64,000 nt of DNA from DASUAL01 sp035763805. GTDB taxonomy: Bacteria; Gemmatimonadota; Gemmatimonadetes; Gemmatimonadales; GWC2-71-9. This document shows positions 34,260 to 42,902 of the stretch, one piece after another. The notes under the pieces were generated by a model, which made no database searches, was not told the origin of the DNA, and saw nothing but the letters and a program-made list of their open reading frames with translations. Location of the stretch: the NCBI GenBank assembly GCA_035763805.1, contig DASUAL010000014.1, positions 1 through 64,000 of the forward strand, given 5' to 3'. The position numbers were made by a program, and so were the translations under genes. Each line of letters opens with the position of its first letter. The first letter of the stretch is position 1.

Positions 34260-34353
34260 GCGCGTCACCGGGGGGCAGTCGGGTCGGCACCAATCTAGCA
34301 CGCGCAAGAGGCCGCGCTATATTGGTGCCCGACACCCGATCCGGGGAGCGAGG

Positions 34354-34857
34354 ATGCAGCTGACGCGGATCCTGCGCGAAGGGTTCGTCGCGGGGCTGAT
34401 CGGGGCAGCGGCCGTGGCGCTCTGGTTCCTCGTCGTCGACACGATCGCCGGCCGCCCCTTTTTCACGCCCGCGATGCTCAGCTCAGCCGTGTTCTGGAAC
34501 GCGACCGATCCGTCCCAGGTGGTGATCGCCTTTTCCCGCATCATGCCGTACACCATGATCCACGTCAGCGCATTCGTGGTGGTCGGGTGCGTCGCGGCTG
34601 CGCTCGCCGCTGAGGTCGAGGTGGCGCCGCCGACTCTGTTTCTCGTGGTCGTGGCCTTCTGCTTCTTCGAGTTCGGCTTCTACATCCTCGTGGCACTGCT
34701 CGCGCGACCGCTGCTCGGCGCGCTCGCCTGGTGGAACGTGGCGATCGGCAACGCGATCGCGGCCTACGGCATGGGCTACTATCTCTGGCGGCAGCACCCC
34801 AAGATCAAAGAAGCCCTCCGGGTGCATCCCCTCGGGGAGACGGACGAAGGCGAGTAG
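34354..34857 (+). CDS. Small hypothetical membrane protein (four helices)
   Basis: Unrecognised. It is 167 residues long. The ATG at 34354 follows GGGAGCGAGG, a good ribosome-binding site, and a TATATT element lies 30 bp upstream at 34318-34323. Four hydrophobic stretches are visible: AGLIGAAAVALWFLVVD, HVSAFVVVGCVAAALA, LFLVVVAFCFFEFGFYILVALLA and NVAIGNAIAAYGMGYYLW. A hydrophilic C-terminal tail follows. Its last 53 bp overlap the convergent ctaG gene. The tail may therefore be poorly constrained. Confidence 0.65.
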   Translation: MQLTRILREGFVAGLIGAAAVALWFLVVDTIAGRPFFTPAMLSSAVFWNATDPSQVVIAFSRIMPYTMIHVSAFVVVGCVAAALAAEVEVAPPTLFLVVVAFCFFEFGFYILVALLARPLLGALAWWNVAIGNAIAAYGMGYYLWRQHPKIKEALRVHPLGETDEGE

Positions 34858-35644
34858 GATACGCATCGAGAGGGACGGCCCGCTCGGCGTCTCCTGTCTC
34901 TTCGCGCAGCGACCAGCGGAACCACACCACCGTCATCACGACCCAGAACGTCAGCCCGCCGGGCACCCACATGATCAGGCCGCCGATCTGCTGATCCACG
35001 AGCGGCGCGAGCCCCCAGACCCGAGGCGCGGTCGTGTAGAACGGGTACAGCGCGTCGCCGGCCAGCGTGATCAGCGCGCCCATGACCGACATCGGGATAC
35101 CGAGCAGGAACAAGTACAACATCTGCCCCGGGTACGAGAGCCGCGGCAGCTCCGGCACGGGCGAGAGAATCGGCCACCACATGACGACGGCCACCGCGAT
35201 GAACACGAGGTGCTGCACGATGTGCAGCCCGTGATGGCGCAGGGCGGCCTCGTAGAAAACGGGGAAATGCCACAGCGCCGTCGGGGCCGTGAAGATCGCC
35301 GCCGCCGGAACGGGGCGGGTTATTGAGGTGGCCAGGCGCCGCACCCAGCCGGGCCCAACGAGCGGGCGCACCACCCACGCCGGCGTCCCGTACAAGAGCA
35401 AGGGCGGGAACAGCAGCATGAGCACCAGGTGCTGCACCATGTGAGCACTGAACAGGTAGTAGTCCGACAGGTTGTGGAGCGGTCCGTTCAACGCGACACC
35501 CAGCACGAGCAGGGCCGCCGCGAACGACGCGATCTGGCGCCGCGACGCGGCAAGGCCCCCCAGATAGACATAGAGCCCGCCCAGGAGGACGAGCCCTATC
35601 GCGACGCTGGGATGGATATCCCACTGCTGCCAGGGCGCCGGCAC
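34805..35644 (-). CDS. ctaG: CtaG-family caa3 oxidase assembly protein
   Basis: This is a polytopic protein of about 279 residues with seven predicted helices. The CtaG_caa3 features are present: HNLSDYYLFSAHMVQHLVLML with the conserved His pairs, HGLHIVQHLVF, MWWPILSPVPELPRLS and LLGIPMSVMGALIT. It is thought to help insert copper into the caa3 oxidase. It is the last gene of ctaCDEFG. GTG at 35644 begins 2 bp after the ctaF stop. A CTG at 35650 overlapping that stop as CTGA is also possible. The C-terminal end overlaps the convergent membrane-protein gene by 53 bp. Confidence 0.88.
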   Translation of the reverse strand: MPAPWQQWDIHPSVAIGLVLLGGLYVYLGGLAASRRQIASFAAALLVLGVALNGPLHNLSDYYLFSAHMVQHLVLMLLFPPLLLYGTPAWVVRPLVGPGWVRRLATSITRPVPAAAIFTAPTALWHFPVFYEAALRHHGLHIVQHLVFIAVAVVMWWPILSPVPELPRLSYPGQMLYLFLLGIPMSVMGALITLAGDALYPFYTTAPRVWGLAPLVDQQIGGLIMWVPGGLTFWVVMTVVWFRWSLREETGDAERAVPLDAYPTRLRPSPRGDAPGGLL

Positions 35645-35646
35645 GA

Positions 35647-36006
35647 TCAGCCGCCCGCCCCCCCGGCACCGCGCAGCGTCAGCGTCCCGTAGAACAGGAG
35701 CAGCAGCGCCACGAGCACCCCGGTGGCCAGGAGCAGCGGCGCGCCGAACAGGAACGAGAAGAACGGGCTGTCCATCTTCAGGTGCATGTAGAACAGCACG
35801 ACGAGTGCGAACTTGCACGCCGACAGCACGAGCAGCACCGGCACCAGCATCGGATGGAACGCCGGGACGTAGAATACCCCGACCTCGAGCACCGTGAGGA
35901 TCACCAGGACCGCCGCAACGCGCAGGTAGGTTCCGATGTTCGGGTGCGCGCGCTCCCTCGCCTGACCGGGCTCCGTCATCTCCGTCCCTCCGTGCTGCGC
36001 GCTCAT
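35647..36006 (-). CDS. ctaF: Cytochrome c oxidase subunit IV (caa3 type)
   Basis: This is a 119-residue protein with three hydrophobic helices (YLRVAAVLVILTVLEVGVFY, VPVLLVLSACKFALVVLFYM and LLLATGVLVALLLLFYGTL). The family signature KFALVVLFYMHLKMD is present, as in prokaryotic COX4. It starts on an ATGA overlap with ctaE. It stabilises the oxidase core in the inner membrane. The N-terminal 25 residues are hydrophilic; a start at the second Met (MTEPG) is possible. Confidence 0.9.
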   Translation of the reverse strand: MSAQHGGTEMTEPGQARERAHPNIGTYLRVAAVLVILTVLEVGVFYVPAFHPMLVPVLLVLSACKFALVVLFYMHLKMDSPFFSFLFGAPLLLATGVLVALLLLFYGTLTLRGAGGAGG

Positions 36007-36587
36007 TGGATCAGGTAGACCACGGTGAAGATCACGATCCAGACCACGTCGACGAAGTGCCAGTAGAGCCCCGAGATCTCGACCGTGAGGGCGTGCGCCG
36101 GGCCCAGCTTCCCCTGCAAGGCCCGGACCCACAACGTGAGCAGCCACAGGACGCCCACCGTCACATGGGCGCCGTGGGTCCCGGTCAGGACATAAAACGT
36201 GCACGCGAACAGGTTCGTCTGCAGGGTGAGACCTTCGTGCACGAACGAGGTGAACTCGTAGACCTGCCCGGCAAGGAAGATCAAGCCGAGGAACGCGGTC
36301 GCGAACAGCCAGATCTTCGCCCACTTCATGTCGCCCCGCTGCACCGCCGCGAGCGCGAGCACCATCATGAGGCTGGACATCAGCAAATCGAACGTGCTGA
36401 ACGACGTGAACGGGATGTTCAGGACCTCGTGCGGGTACGGCCCGACGACACTCTTCCCCTTGTAGACCAGGTAGGTCGAGATCAGCGAGCCGAAGAGCAG
36501 GCACTCGGAGCCGATGAAGGCCCAGAAGGCCATCTTGCGGCTGTCGAGACCCATGCTCGTGTGGTGAGTGGCGGCGGCGTGCGTCAT
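36003..36587 (-). CDS. ctaE: Cytochrome c oxidase subunit III
   Basis: This is a 194-residue protein with five helices, as usual for the short caa3-type subunit III. The conserved MAFWAFIGSECLLFGSLISTY, GQVYEFTSFVHEG, GTHGAHVTVG and the closing YWHFVDVVWIVIFTVVYL are all present. The ATG directly follows the ctaD stop. It binds phospholipid and supports proton uptake by subunit I. Confidence 0.95.
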   Translation of the reverse strand: MTHAAATHHTSMGLDSRKMAFWAFIGSECLLFGSLISTYLVYKGKSVVGPYPHEVLNIPFTSFSTFDLLMSSLMMVLALAAVQRGDMKWAKIWLFATAFLGLIFLAGQVYEFTSFVHEGLTLQTNLFACTFYVLTGTHGAHVTVGVLWLLTLWVRALQGKLGPAHALTVEISGLYWHFVDVVWIVIFTVVYLIQ

Positions 36588-38411
36588 CTACACCTCAAAG
36601 GGCTCGAACGCCCAGCGATAAATGCCGATGAGCAGGATCGCGGCGCCCAGGAACGCGAGCCACAGCGCGTGCGCCAGCGGCGCGAGGGCGAGCACCGGGA
36701 GGCCCAGCGCCGTCACCAGCGGCCACATGGAGCCTCCCGGCACGTGGATCGGCGCGGGCGGCGCGGCCGGCGGGTCACGCATCGCCGCGTGGTGCTCGGA
36801 TTTCCAGCGAGGCAGCCGGCTCTCGACCGTCGGGATCACGGAGAAGTTGTAGACCGGGGGCGGCGACGGGATGCTCCATTCGAGCGTCGCCCCGCCCCAC
36901 GGGTCGTTGCCCGCCGCCTGCCCGTGTCGGCGGGTGCGCCACATGTTCCAGACGAAGACGAGCGTCGCGACCCCGATCAGGAGCGCCCCGATCGTGGACA
37001 CCAGGTTGAGCTGCGCGATGCCGGCGCCGAGGTCCGGCGCGTAGGTGTAGATGCGGCGTGGCATGCCGAGCAGACCGATGAAGTGCATCGGGAAGAATGC
37101 GAGGTTCATCCCGATGAACGTGAGCCAGAAGTGCACCTTGCCGAGCGCTTCGTTCAGGAGCCGGCCGGTCATCTTGGGCCACCAGTAGTACATCCCGGCG
37201 AACAATCCGAAGATGGTGCCGCCGAACAGCACGTAGTGGATGTGTGCCACGACGTAGTACGTGTCGGTCTGCTGCAGGTCGGCGGGGGGTGAGGCGTGGC
37301 TCACTCCCGAGAGCCCGCCGATGATGAACATCGCGATGAACCCGACGGCGAAGTGCAGGGCCGTGGTGCCGCGGATGTCGCCGCCCCACAGCGTCGCGAT
37401 CCAGTTGAAGATCTTCACCCCCGTGGGCACGGCGATGAGCATCGTCGTGGCGCCGAACACCGAGTCCGCGATCGGCCCGAGCCCCACCGAGAACATGTGG
37501 TGACTCCACACTCCCCACCCCATGAACCCGATCAGCACGCCCGAGTAGACGACGACGGTGTAGCCGAACAGCGGCTTGCGGGCGAACGTGGGCAACACCT
37601 CGGAAACGATCCCCATCGCGGGGAGAATGAGGATGTACACCTCGGGGTGGCCGAACAGCCAGAACAGGTGCTGCCACAGCACGGGCGTCCCGCCCGCCTG
37701 CACGACGTAGAAGTGCGTGCCGAAGAAGCGGTCGAACACCAGGAACACGAGCCCGACCGTGATCACGGGGAACGCCGTGATGATCAGGAACTGGGTGACG
37801 AGGGTCATCCACGTGAACGTCGGCAGGCGCATCATCTTCAGCCCGGGCGCCCGCAGGTTCAGGATCGTGACGATGAAGTTGAACGCCGCCGCCAGCGACG
37901 AGATGCCGAGGATCTGCAGGCCCAGCACCCAGAAGTCGATATTCGGCCCCGGCGAATACTGGCGCGACGTGAGGTTCGCGTAGCCGAACCAGCCGCCGTC
38001 GGGGGCGACGCTCAGGGTCCCCGCGCCGAACAGGGGCCCCACGAACCAGCTCGCGTTCATGAACAGCCCGCCGAGCAGGAACACCCAGTAGCTGAACGCG
38101 TTGAGCCGCGGGAACACCACGTCGCGCGCGCCGATCTGGAGCGGCACGATGTAGTTGAAGAAGCTCGCCGAGAGTGGCATCAGGGCGAGAAACACCATGG
38201 TCGTGGCGTGCATCGTGAACAGCTGGTTGAACGTCTCGGCGCCCACGAGACGGCCGTTGGGTTGCGCCAGCTGAAGGCGGATGACGAGCGCCTCGAGCCC
38301 GCCGACCAGGAAGAACGCGAGCGCGGTCCAGAAGTAGAGCAGCCCGATGCGCTTGTGGTCGGTCGTGAGCAGCCAGCTCCTCAGGCCGCGCGCCTCCGGC
38401 GGGCCGCTCAT
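36588..38411 (-). CDS. ctaD: Cytochrome c oxidase subunit I (aa3-type heme-copper oxidase)
   Basis: This 607-residue subunit has twelve or more helices. Heme a ligand His is in TMHATTMVFLALMP. The CuB and cross-linked Tyr region is WLFGHPEVYILILPAMGI, with the K-channel segment behind it. The CuB His pair is in GWGVWSHHMF, and the heme a3 and a ligands are in VAHIHYVLFGG. It reduces O2 to water and pumps protons. The start overlaps ctaC as ATGA. The C-terminal extension after helix 12 is soluble and proline-rich (PPAAPPAPIHVPGG) and then ends in two more hydrophobic segments. This suggests fusion or extension as in some caa3 enzymes. Confidence 0.97.
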   Translation of the reverse strand: MSGPPEARGLRSWLLTTDHKRIGLLYFWTALAFFLVGGLEALVIRLQLAQPNGRLVGAETFNQLFTMHATTMVFLALMPLSASFFNYIVPLQIGARDVVFPRLNAFSYWVFLLGGLFMNASWFVGPLFGAGTLSVAPDGGWFGYANLTSRQYSPGPNIDFWVLGLQILGISSLAAAFNFIVTILNLRAPGLKMMRLPTFTWMTLVTQFLIITAFPVITVGLVFLVFDRFFGTHFYVVQAGGTPVLWQHLFWLFGHPEVYILILPAMGIVSEVLPTFARKPLFGYTVVVYSGVLIGFMGWGVWSHHMFSVGLGPIADSVFGATTMLIAVPTGVKIFNWIATLWGGDIRGTTALHFAVGFIAMFIIGGLSGVSHASPPADLQQTDTYYVVAHIHYVLFGGTIFGLFAGMYYWWPKMTGRLLNEALGKVHFWLTFIGMNLAFFPMHFIGLLGMPRRIYTYAPDLGAGIAQLNLVSTIGALLIGVATLVFVWNMWRTRRHGQAAGNDPWGGATLEWSIPSPPPVYNFSVIPTVESRLPRWKSEHHAAMRDPPAAPPAPIHVPGGSMWPLVTALGLPVLALAPLAHALWLAFLGAAILLIGIYRWAFEPFEV

Positions 38412-39409
38412 TTCAGGCTCTGCAGGTAGGCCACGAGCGCCGCCACGTCCGCATCCGTGAGCGGGGGCGCCATGCGCGTCATCAGCGATCCCGGTTTGAG
38501 CGAGGGCGCGTCGGCGATCCAGCGCGCGAGGTGCGCCGAGTCATTGGGGAACAGCCCCGCCGCGATCGTCGTCCGGCCACCCACATGCGTGAGGTTGGGA
38601 CCGATGATGCCCTGGGACACTCCCTCCACGACGTGGCAGGCGATGCAGGCGCTGCGCGCGAACAGCTGCCGCCCCCGCTCGGCGAGGCTGCCTTCCGCCT
38701 GCGGGGCCGCGCCGCCCCCCTCCTGCCGCACCCACGCGGCGAAACCGGAGTCCGACTGCACGAGCACGCGGAGCCGCATGTTGGCGTGCGACGCGCCGCA
38801 GAACTCGGCGCACTGGCCGGAGTAGTCGCCCACCGAGTCGGCGCGGAAGGCGATCCGGGTCATCTGGCCCGGGATGGCGTCCCGCTTGCCCCCCAGCGCG
38901 GGCGCCCAGAAGGAGTGGATCACGTCGGCCGAGGTGATCGAGACCTGCACCGGCTTCCCCACCGGCACGCGCATCTCGTTCGCGGTAACGATCCCGAAAT
39001 CGGGGTACCGGTACTCCCACCACCATTGGTGCCCGATGACCTCGACCTGGAGCGCGTCTGGGGGCGCCTCGCCCGCGGTCGCGAAGATCGTGCGCACCGT
39101 GGGGACCGCGACGAACACGAGGATCACCGCCGGCGCGAGCGTCCACGCGATCTCCATGACGGTGTGCCCGTGCATCGGCTTCGGCGCCGGCTTCCCTTCG
39201 CGGTGACGGAAGCGAATGATCGCGACCAACAGGATCATCTCGACGACGACGAACACGCCGAGCGCCCACCAGAAGATGCCCGTGAACAGCTGATCGATCG
39301 CCCGTGCAAAGTCGGACCGCGGGTGCAGCGTGCTCTGGGGAAACGGGCCGGCGCAGCCCCAGAAGGCGAGCGCGACGGGGAGCAGCCAGAGTCGATATCG
39401 GGACGGCAC
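38408..39409 (-). CDS. ctaC: Cytochrome c oxidase subunit II fused to cytochrome c (caa3 type)
   Basis: This is a lipoprotein-type subunit II. From GTG at 39409 it has a lipobox (ALAFWGC, Cys19), two membrane helices, then the cupredoxin domain with the binuclear CuA site (HSFWAPALGG and CAEFCGASHANM). A C-terminal cytochrome c domain carries the heme motif CIACH and Met ligand in MAPPLTDAD. It accepts electrons from cytochrome c and passes them to subunit I. A longer form from 39481 or the ATG at 39469 is in frame. It would put about 20 uncharacteristic residues before the signal peptide. This is the first gene of ctaCDEFG. Confidence 0.95.
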   Translation of the reverse strand: MPSRYRLWLLPVALAFWGCAGPFPQSTLHPRSDFARAIDQLFTGIFWWALGVFVVVEMILLVAIIRFRHREGKPAPKPMHGHTVMEIAWTLAPAVILVFVAVPTVRTIFATAGEAPPDALQVEVIGHQWWWEYRYPDFGIVTANEMRVPVGKPVQVSITSADVIHSFWAPALGGKRDAIPGQMTRIAFRADSVGDYSGQCAEFCGASHANMRLRVLVQSDSGFAAWVRQEGGGAAPQAEGSLAERGRQLFARSACIACHVVEGVSQGIIGPNLTHVGGRTTIAAGLFPNDSAHLARWIADAPSLKPGSLMTRMAPPLTDADVAALVAYLQSLK

Positions 39410-39501
39410 GGGAGTCGGGGCGCCTCGGTGTCGGTCGCGAACGGAGCAAGGGACTTTAGCACGGTCCATAGCACCCGTCAACGAAGCTAGATTGCACCCT
39501 T

Positions 39502-39936
39502 GTGAACTCCTGGACCCTGCACGGCCGCTCCCTCTGGGACTACTTCATGGGCGACACGGCCGCGCCCATGGTCCTCCACTCCGACCTGGGCGAGCACGAT
39601 AAGCTGGCGGTCGCCGGTTGGTTCCGGGACCTCACCGGCCCCTCCGACCGCGCGGCAGTGGAGCTCGCGCGCGGGCGGGTACTCGACGCCGGCGCGGGGA
39701 CGGGCCTGCACACCCTTGCCCTGCAGAAGCGCGGCCTCTCGGTTTGCGCCATCGACTTCGTCCCCGAAGCGGTCGCGATCATGCGGCGGCGCGGCGTGCG
39801 CGACGCGTCCCGCAGCTCTACGTGGATCCCGACACGCTGGCGGCGCACGCCACGCCCGTCGGGGTGGGCGTGCGAGGTCATGCGGCAGTACGGTAACGGC
39901 GGGTATCTGGCGCGGCTCACCAGGCTATCTTCGTAG
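39502..39936 (+). pseudogene. Decayed class I SAM-dependent methyltransferase
   Basis: The first 95 codons read well as a methyltransferase: FMGDTAAPMVLHSDLGEHD, then the SAM motif VLDAGAGTGLHTLALQKRG. After RRGVRDA the frame loses sense (SRSSTWIPTRWRRTPRP). In a neighbouring frame (about 39810-39870) the family text QLYVDPDTLAAHA appears. From about 39870 the first frame resumes with GWACEVMRQYGNGGYLARL, a typical C-terminus. About 100 middle residues found in relatives are missing. I read this as an internal deletion with two compensating frame changes. Sequencing or assembly error could explain the frame changes but not the missing middle. It lies 6 bp before the kinase gene. Confidence 0.7.
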
Positions 39937-39942
39937 AGCGCC

Positions 39943-42876
39943 ATGGCCACCGACCTCCGCGAGCGTCTCCAGGCCGCCCTCGGCGCCGCGTACCGTGTGG
40001 AGCGGGAGCTCGGGGGCGGCGGCATGAGCCGGGTGTTCGTCGCAGAAGAGATCCGGCTCGGGCGGCGCGTCGTCGTGAAGGTCCTGCCGCCCGAGCTCGC
40101 GGCGGGCATCAACGCCGAGCGGTTCAATCGGGAAATCCAGTTCTCGGCAGCGCTGCAGCATCCCCACATTGTCCCCCTCCTCGCGGCGGGCGGCGAGGGC
40201 GACCTCTTCTACTACACCATGCCGCTCGTCGAAGGCGAGTCGCTCCGGACCCGGCTGTCGCGCGAGGGAAAGCTGCCGGTGCGGGAGGCCGTGCGCGCCC
40301 TGCGCGAGGTGGCGGACGCGCTCGCGTACGCCCACGCCCGCGGCGTCGTGCATCGCGACATCAAGCCGGACAACGTGCTCGTCACGGACCAGCACGCCGT
40401 GGTCACCGACTTCGGAGTCGCCAAGGCGCTCAGCGGTTCGGCGGGGCATTCCGGACTCACGTCCGTGGGCTTGGCGCTGGGCACGCCGGCGTACATGGCG
40501 CCCGAACAGGCAGCCGGCGACCCGCGAGTCGACCATCGGGTGGATATCTACGCGCTGGGCGCGATGGCCTACGAAATGCTCGCGGCACGGCCGGTGTTCA
40601 TCCACTCCTCCCCACACCAGGTGCTGGCGGCGCACGTCACCGAGCCCGTGGAGCCCATCACCCAGCACCGTCCCGACCTGCCGGCGGAGCTCGCGGACCT
40701 GGTGATGCGCTGCCTCGACAAGGACCCTGCGCGGCGCCCGCAGACGGCCGCCGAGGTACGCGACGCGCTGGATGCGATCGCGACGCCCGGCGCGGGGACA
40801 CTGAGCACGGCGCAGGTGAAGGCGCGGCTGCGCCGGCACCGCGTCCGACGGCTCGCAACCGCGGGCCTTGCCGTCGCGCTCGTCGCGGGCTGGTGGGCGC
40901 TCCGTTCCCGGCCGGGCGTGACGCTCGACCCCGACCGCGTCGCCGTGGCTCCGTTCGACGTGCTCGACCCGGCTCACGCGTTGTGGCGCGAGGGGCTCGT
41001 GGACGTCCTGTCCCGCAGCCTCGATGGCGCAGGGCCCCTGCGGACCGTCTCGCCCACCCTGGTCGTGCGACGGTGGAGCGGTCGGGCAGATCCCGCGTCT
41101 GCCCAGGCGCTGGGTCGCTCGACCGGTGCGCGAACCGTCGTGTTCGGCGGCGTGCTGGCCGCGGGGGCCGACTCGGTGCGGCTTACCGCCACCCTGCTCG
41201 ATGCCCAGTCGGGATCCGCGTTCGGCGAGATCGAGCTGCGGGACCGTTCGGATCGGATGGACCGCCTTGCCGACTCGCTCACCGTGGGCGTCCTGCGCGA
41301 GCTGGGCCGAATGCGCGCAATCGGCGTGGTACGGGGCACGCCCCTCGGCTCCACGTCCCTCCCCGCTCTCAAGGCGTTCCTGCAGGGCGAGCAGTTCCTG
41401 CGGCGCTCGGAGTGGGACTCCGCGCTCGTCTACCACCAGCGGGCGATCGCGCTCGACTCGGGCTTCGCCCTCGCCTGGAGCCACGCCGGGATGGCCGCCG
41501 GGTGGCAACACGCAGCGTGGGACTCGCTGTCGCGCACCTACAAGCTTCACGCCGGCGCGCTGAACCACGACCTCGCGCCGCGGGAGAGCTTGATCGTGCA
41601 GGCCGAGTCCCTGGCGGCCGTGGTCTACGCCGGCCCGGAGCAGCTCGCCGGGCGGTGGTGGACGTTTGGCCGGCGGCTCATGACGACGCTCGACGAGGCG
41701 GTGCGGCGCTACCCGAACGATCCCGAGCTCTGGTATATGCTGGGGGACGCCCGCTACCACGCGGGCGGCCTCGCCGGTGTCGCGCCCCGTGCGGCGCTCG
41801 AGGCGTTCGACCGCGCGATCGCGCTCGACTCGGCCTTCACGCCGGCCTATATCCACGCGGTGCAGCTCGCGCTCGAGCTCGACGGCGCCGTGGCGGGGCG
41901 ACGCTACAGCGAGGCGTTCCTCGCGGCGGGGGTAAGGGGGAGCTACGCCCAGACCACGCAGGTGCTCCTCGAGCTGCTCGATCCCGGGACGCGGGAGGCG
42001 GCCGTCACCCGCCTCGTGGACGGCGGGGACCAGCACCTCGTGAAAACGGTCTGGATGGCCATTAGCGGGTGGGTCGACTCGGCAGAGACGCTGGTGCTGC
42101 TGCTGCGGGAGCAAGCGGCGCGAGAGACGACGCGGGGCCAGCCAGGCAACTTTATTTCATTCGCCCTTCCCGCAGCGCTCGCCGCGCGGGGGCACGTGCG
42201 CGAGGCCGCCCAGCGATTAGAGGTGGCTCCGGGCACCCAAGGCGTCGCCGCTTTCCTCGCCCAACTCATCCTGCTGGGCGCGATCCCGCAAGACAGCGCC
42301 GACCGGCTCACCCGCGAGTGGACTTCCCGGCCGGGCGAAGGGATGCTTGTGGCGCCGCCCCTGCTCGCCGCGCGCCGGGACACGGCAGCGCTGGTCGGGG
42401 TCGTGCGTGCCATGGACGAAGCGCGCCGGCAGCCGCTGCCGCCGACCGCGCCGCCGGTTGCGCGGGACTTCATCGGCTACTTGACGACCGCCAGCCGTGC
42501 CTATCTCGCGCTGGCACGCGCCGACAGTGCCCAGGCGCTCCGACTATTCGAGGCGCTCCCCGACTCCGCGTGCTACGGGGCATGCGGCATCGACGGACTG
42601 GTCCACGCCCAGCTGCTTGTCGCACGGGGGCGTGCCGCCGACGCCGCGAGGCTGCTCGAGCGCCCGCAGGTCGGGCACGCACCGCTCCTGCCCGTGAAAG
42701 TCCTGCGCGCGCTCGAGCGCGGGCGGGTGCACGAGCGGCTCGGCAACCGAGACACCGCGCTCGCGGCCTACGCGTTCGTGGCCACCGCCTGGGCGAACGC
42801 CGACCCGGAGCTCACGCCGTACGTGGACGAAGCCCGCGCCGGTCTGGCGAGATTGGGGGGAGAGCCGAAACCGTAA
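39943..42876 (+). CDS. Transmembrane Ser/Thr protein kinase with TPR-like sensor region
   Basis: This 977-residue protein has a cytoplasmic kinase domain (about 15-275): Gly loop ELGGGGMSRVF, catalytic Lys VVVKVLPPE, VVHRDIKPDNVLVTD, TDFGVAK, GTPAYMAPEQ and the closing RRPQTAAEVRDAL. All catalytic residues are intact. One helix (about 300-317, LATAGLAVALVAGWWAL) separates it from an extracytoplasmic region. That region holds a PBP/FlgO-like segment (VAVAPFDVLD...) and TPR-like helical repeats such as ALVYHQRAIALDSGFALAW and ALEAFDRAIALDSAFTPAY. This architecture is strongly expanded in Gemmatimonadota. The signal sensed and the targets are unknown. It may be transcribed from upstream of the degraded methyltransferase. 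Confidence 0.92.
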   Translation: MATDLRERLQAALGAAYRVERELGGGGMSRVFVAEEIRLGRRVVVKVLPPELAAGINAERFNREIQFSAALQHPHIVPLLAAGGEGDLFYYTMPLVEGESLRTRLSREGKLPVREAVRALREVADALAYAHARGVVHRDIKPDNVLVTDQHAVVTDFGVAKALSGSAGHSGLTSVGLALGTPAYMAPEQAAGDPRVDHRVDIYALGAMAYEMLAARPVFIHSSPHQVLAAHVTEPVEPITQHRPDLPAELADLVMRCLDKDPARRPQTAAEVRDALDAIATPGAGTLSTAQVKARLRRHRVRRLATAGLAVALVAGWWALRSRPGVTLDPDRVAVAPFDVLDPAHALWREGLVDVLSRSLDGAGPLRTVSPTLVVRRWSGRADPASAQALGRSTGARTVVFGGVLAAGADSVRLTATLLDAQSGSAFGEIELRDRSDRMDRLADSLTVGVLRELGRMRAIGVVRGTPLGSTSLPALKAFLQGEQFLRRSEWDSALVYHQRAIALDSGFALAWSHAGMAAGWQHAAWDSLSRTYKLHAGALNHDLAPRESLIVQAESLAAVVYAGPEQLAGRWWTFGRRLMTTLDEAVRRYPNDPELWYMLGDARYHAGGLAGVAPRAALEAFDRAIALDSAFTPAYIHAVQLALELDGAVAGRRYSEAFLAAGVRGSYAQTTQVLLELLDPGTREAAVTRLVDGGDQHLVKTVWMAISGWVDSAETLVLLLREQAARETTRGQPGNFISFALPAALAARGHVREAAQRLEVAPGTQGVAAFLAQLILLGAIPQDSADRLTREWTSRPGEGMLVAPPLLAARRDTAALVGVVRAMDEARRQPLPPTAPPVARDFIGYLTTASRAYLALARADSAQALRLFEALPDSACYGACGIDGLVHAQLLVARGRAADAARLLERPQVGHAPLLPVKVLRALERGRVHERLGNRDTALAAYAFVATAWANADPELTPYVDEARAGLARLGGEPKP

Positions 42877-42902
42877 CAAACCCACGTCGATGGATACGCG
42901 CT

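Noticed and set aside
36006..38429. Plus-strand frames opposite ctaE and ctaD
   Set aside because: Translations are Arg/Glu/His-rich shadows without signal peptide or motif, opposite two certain oxidase genes.
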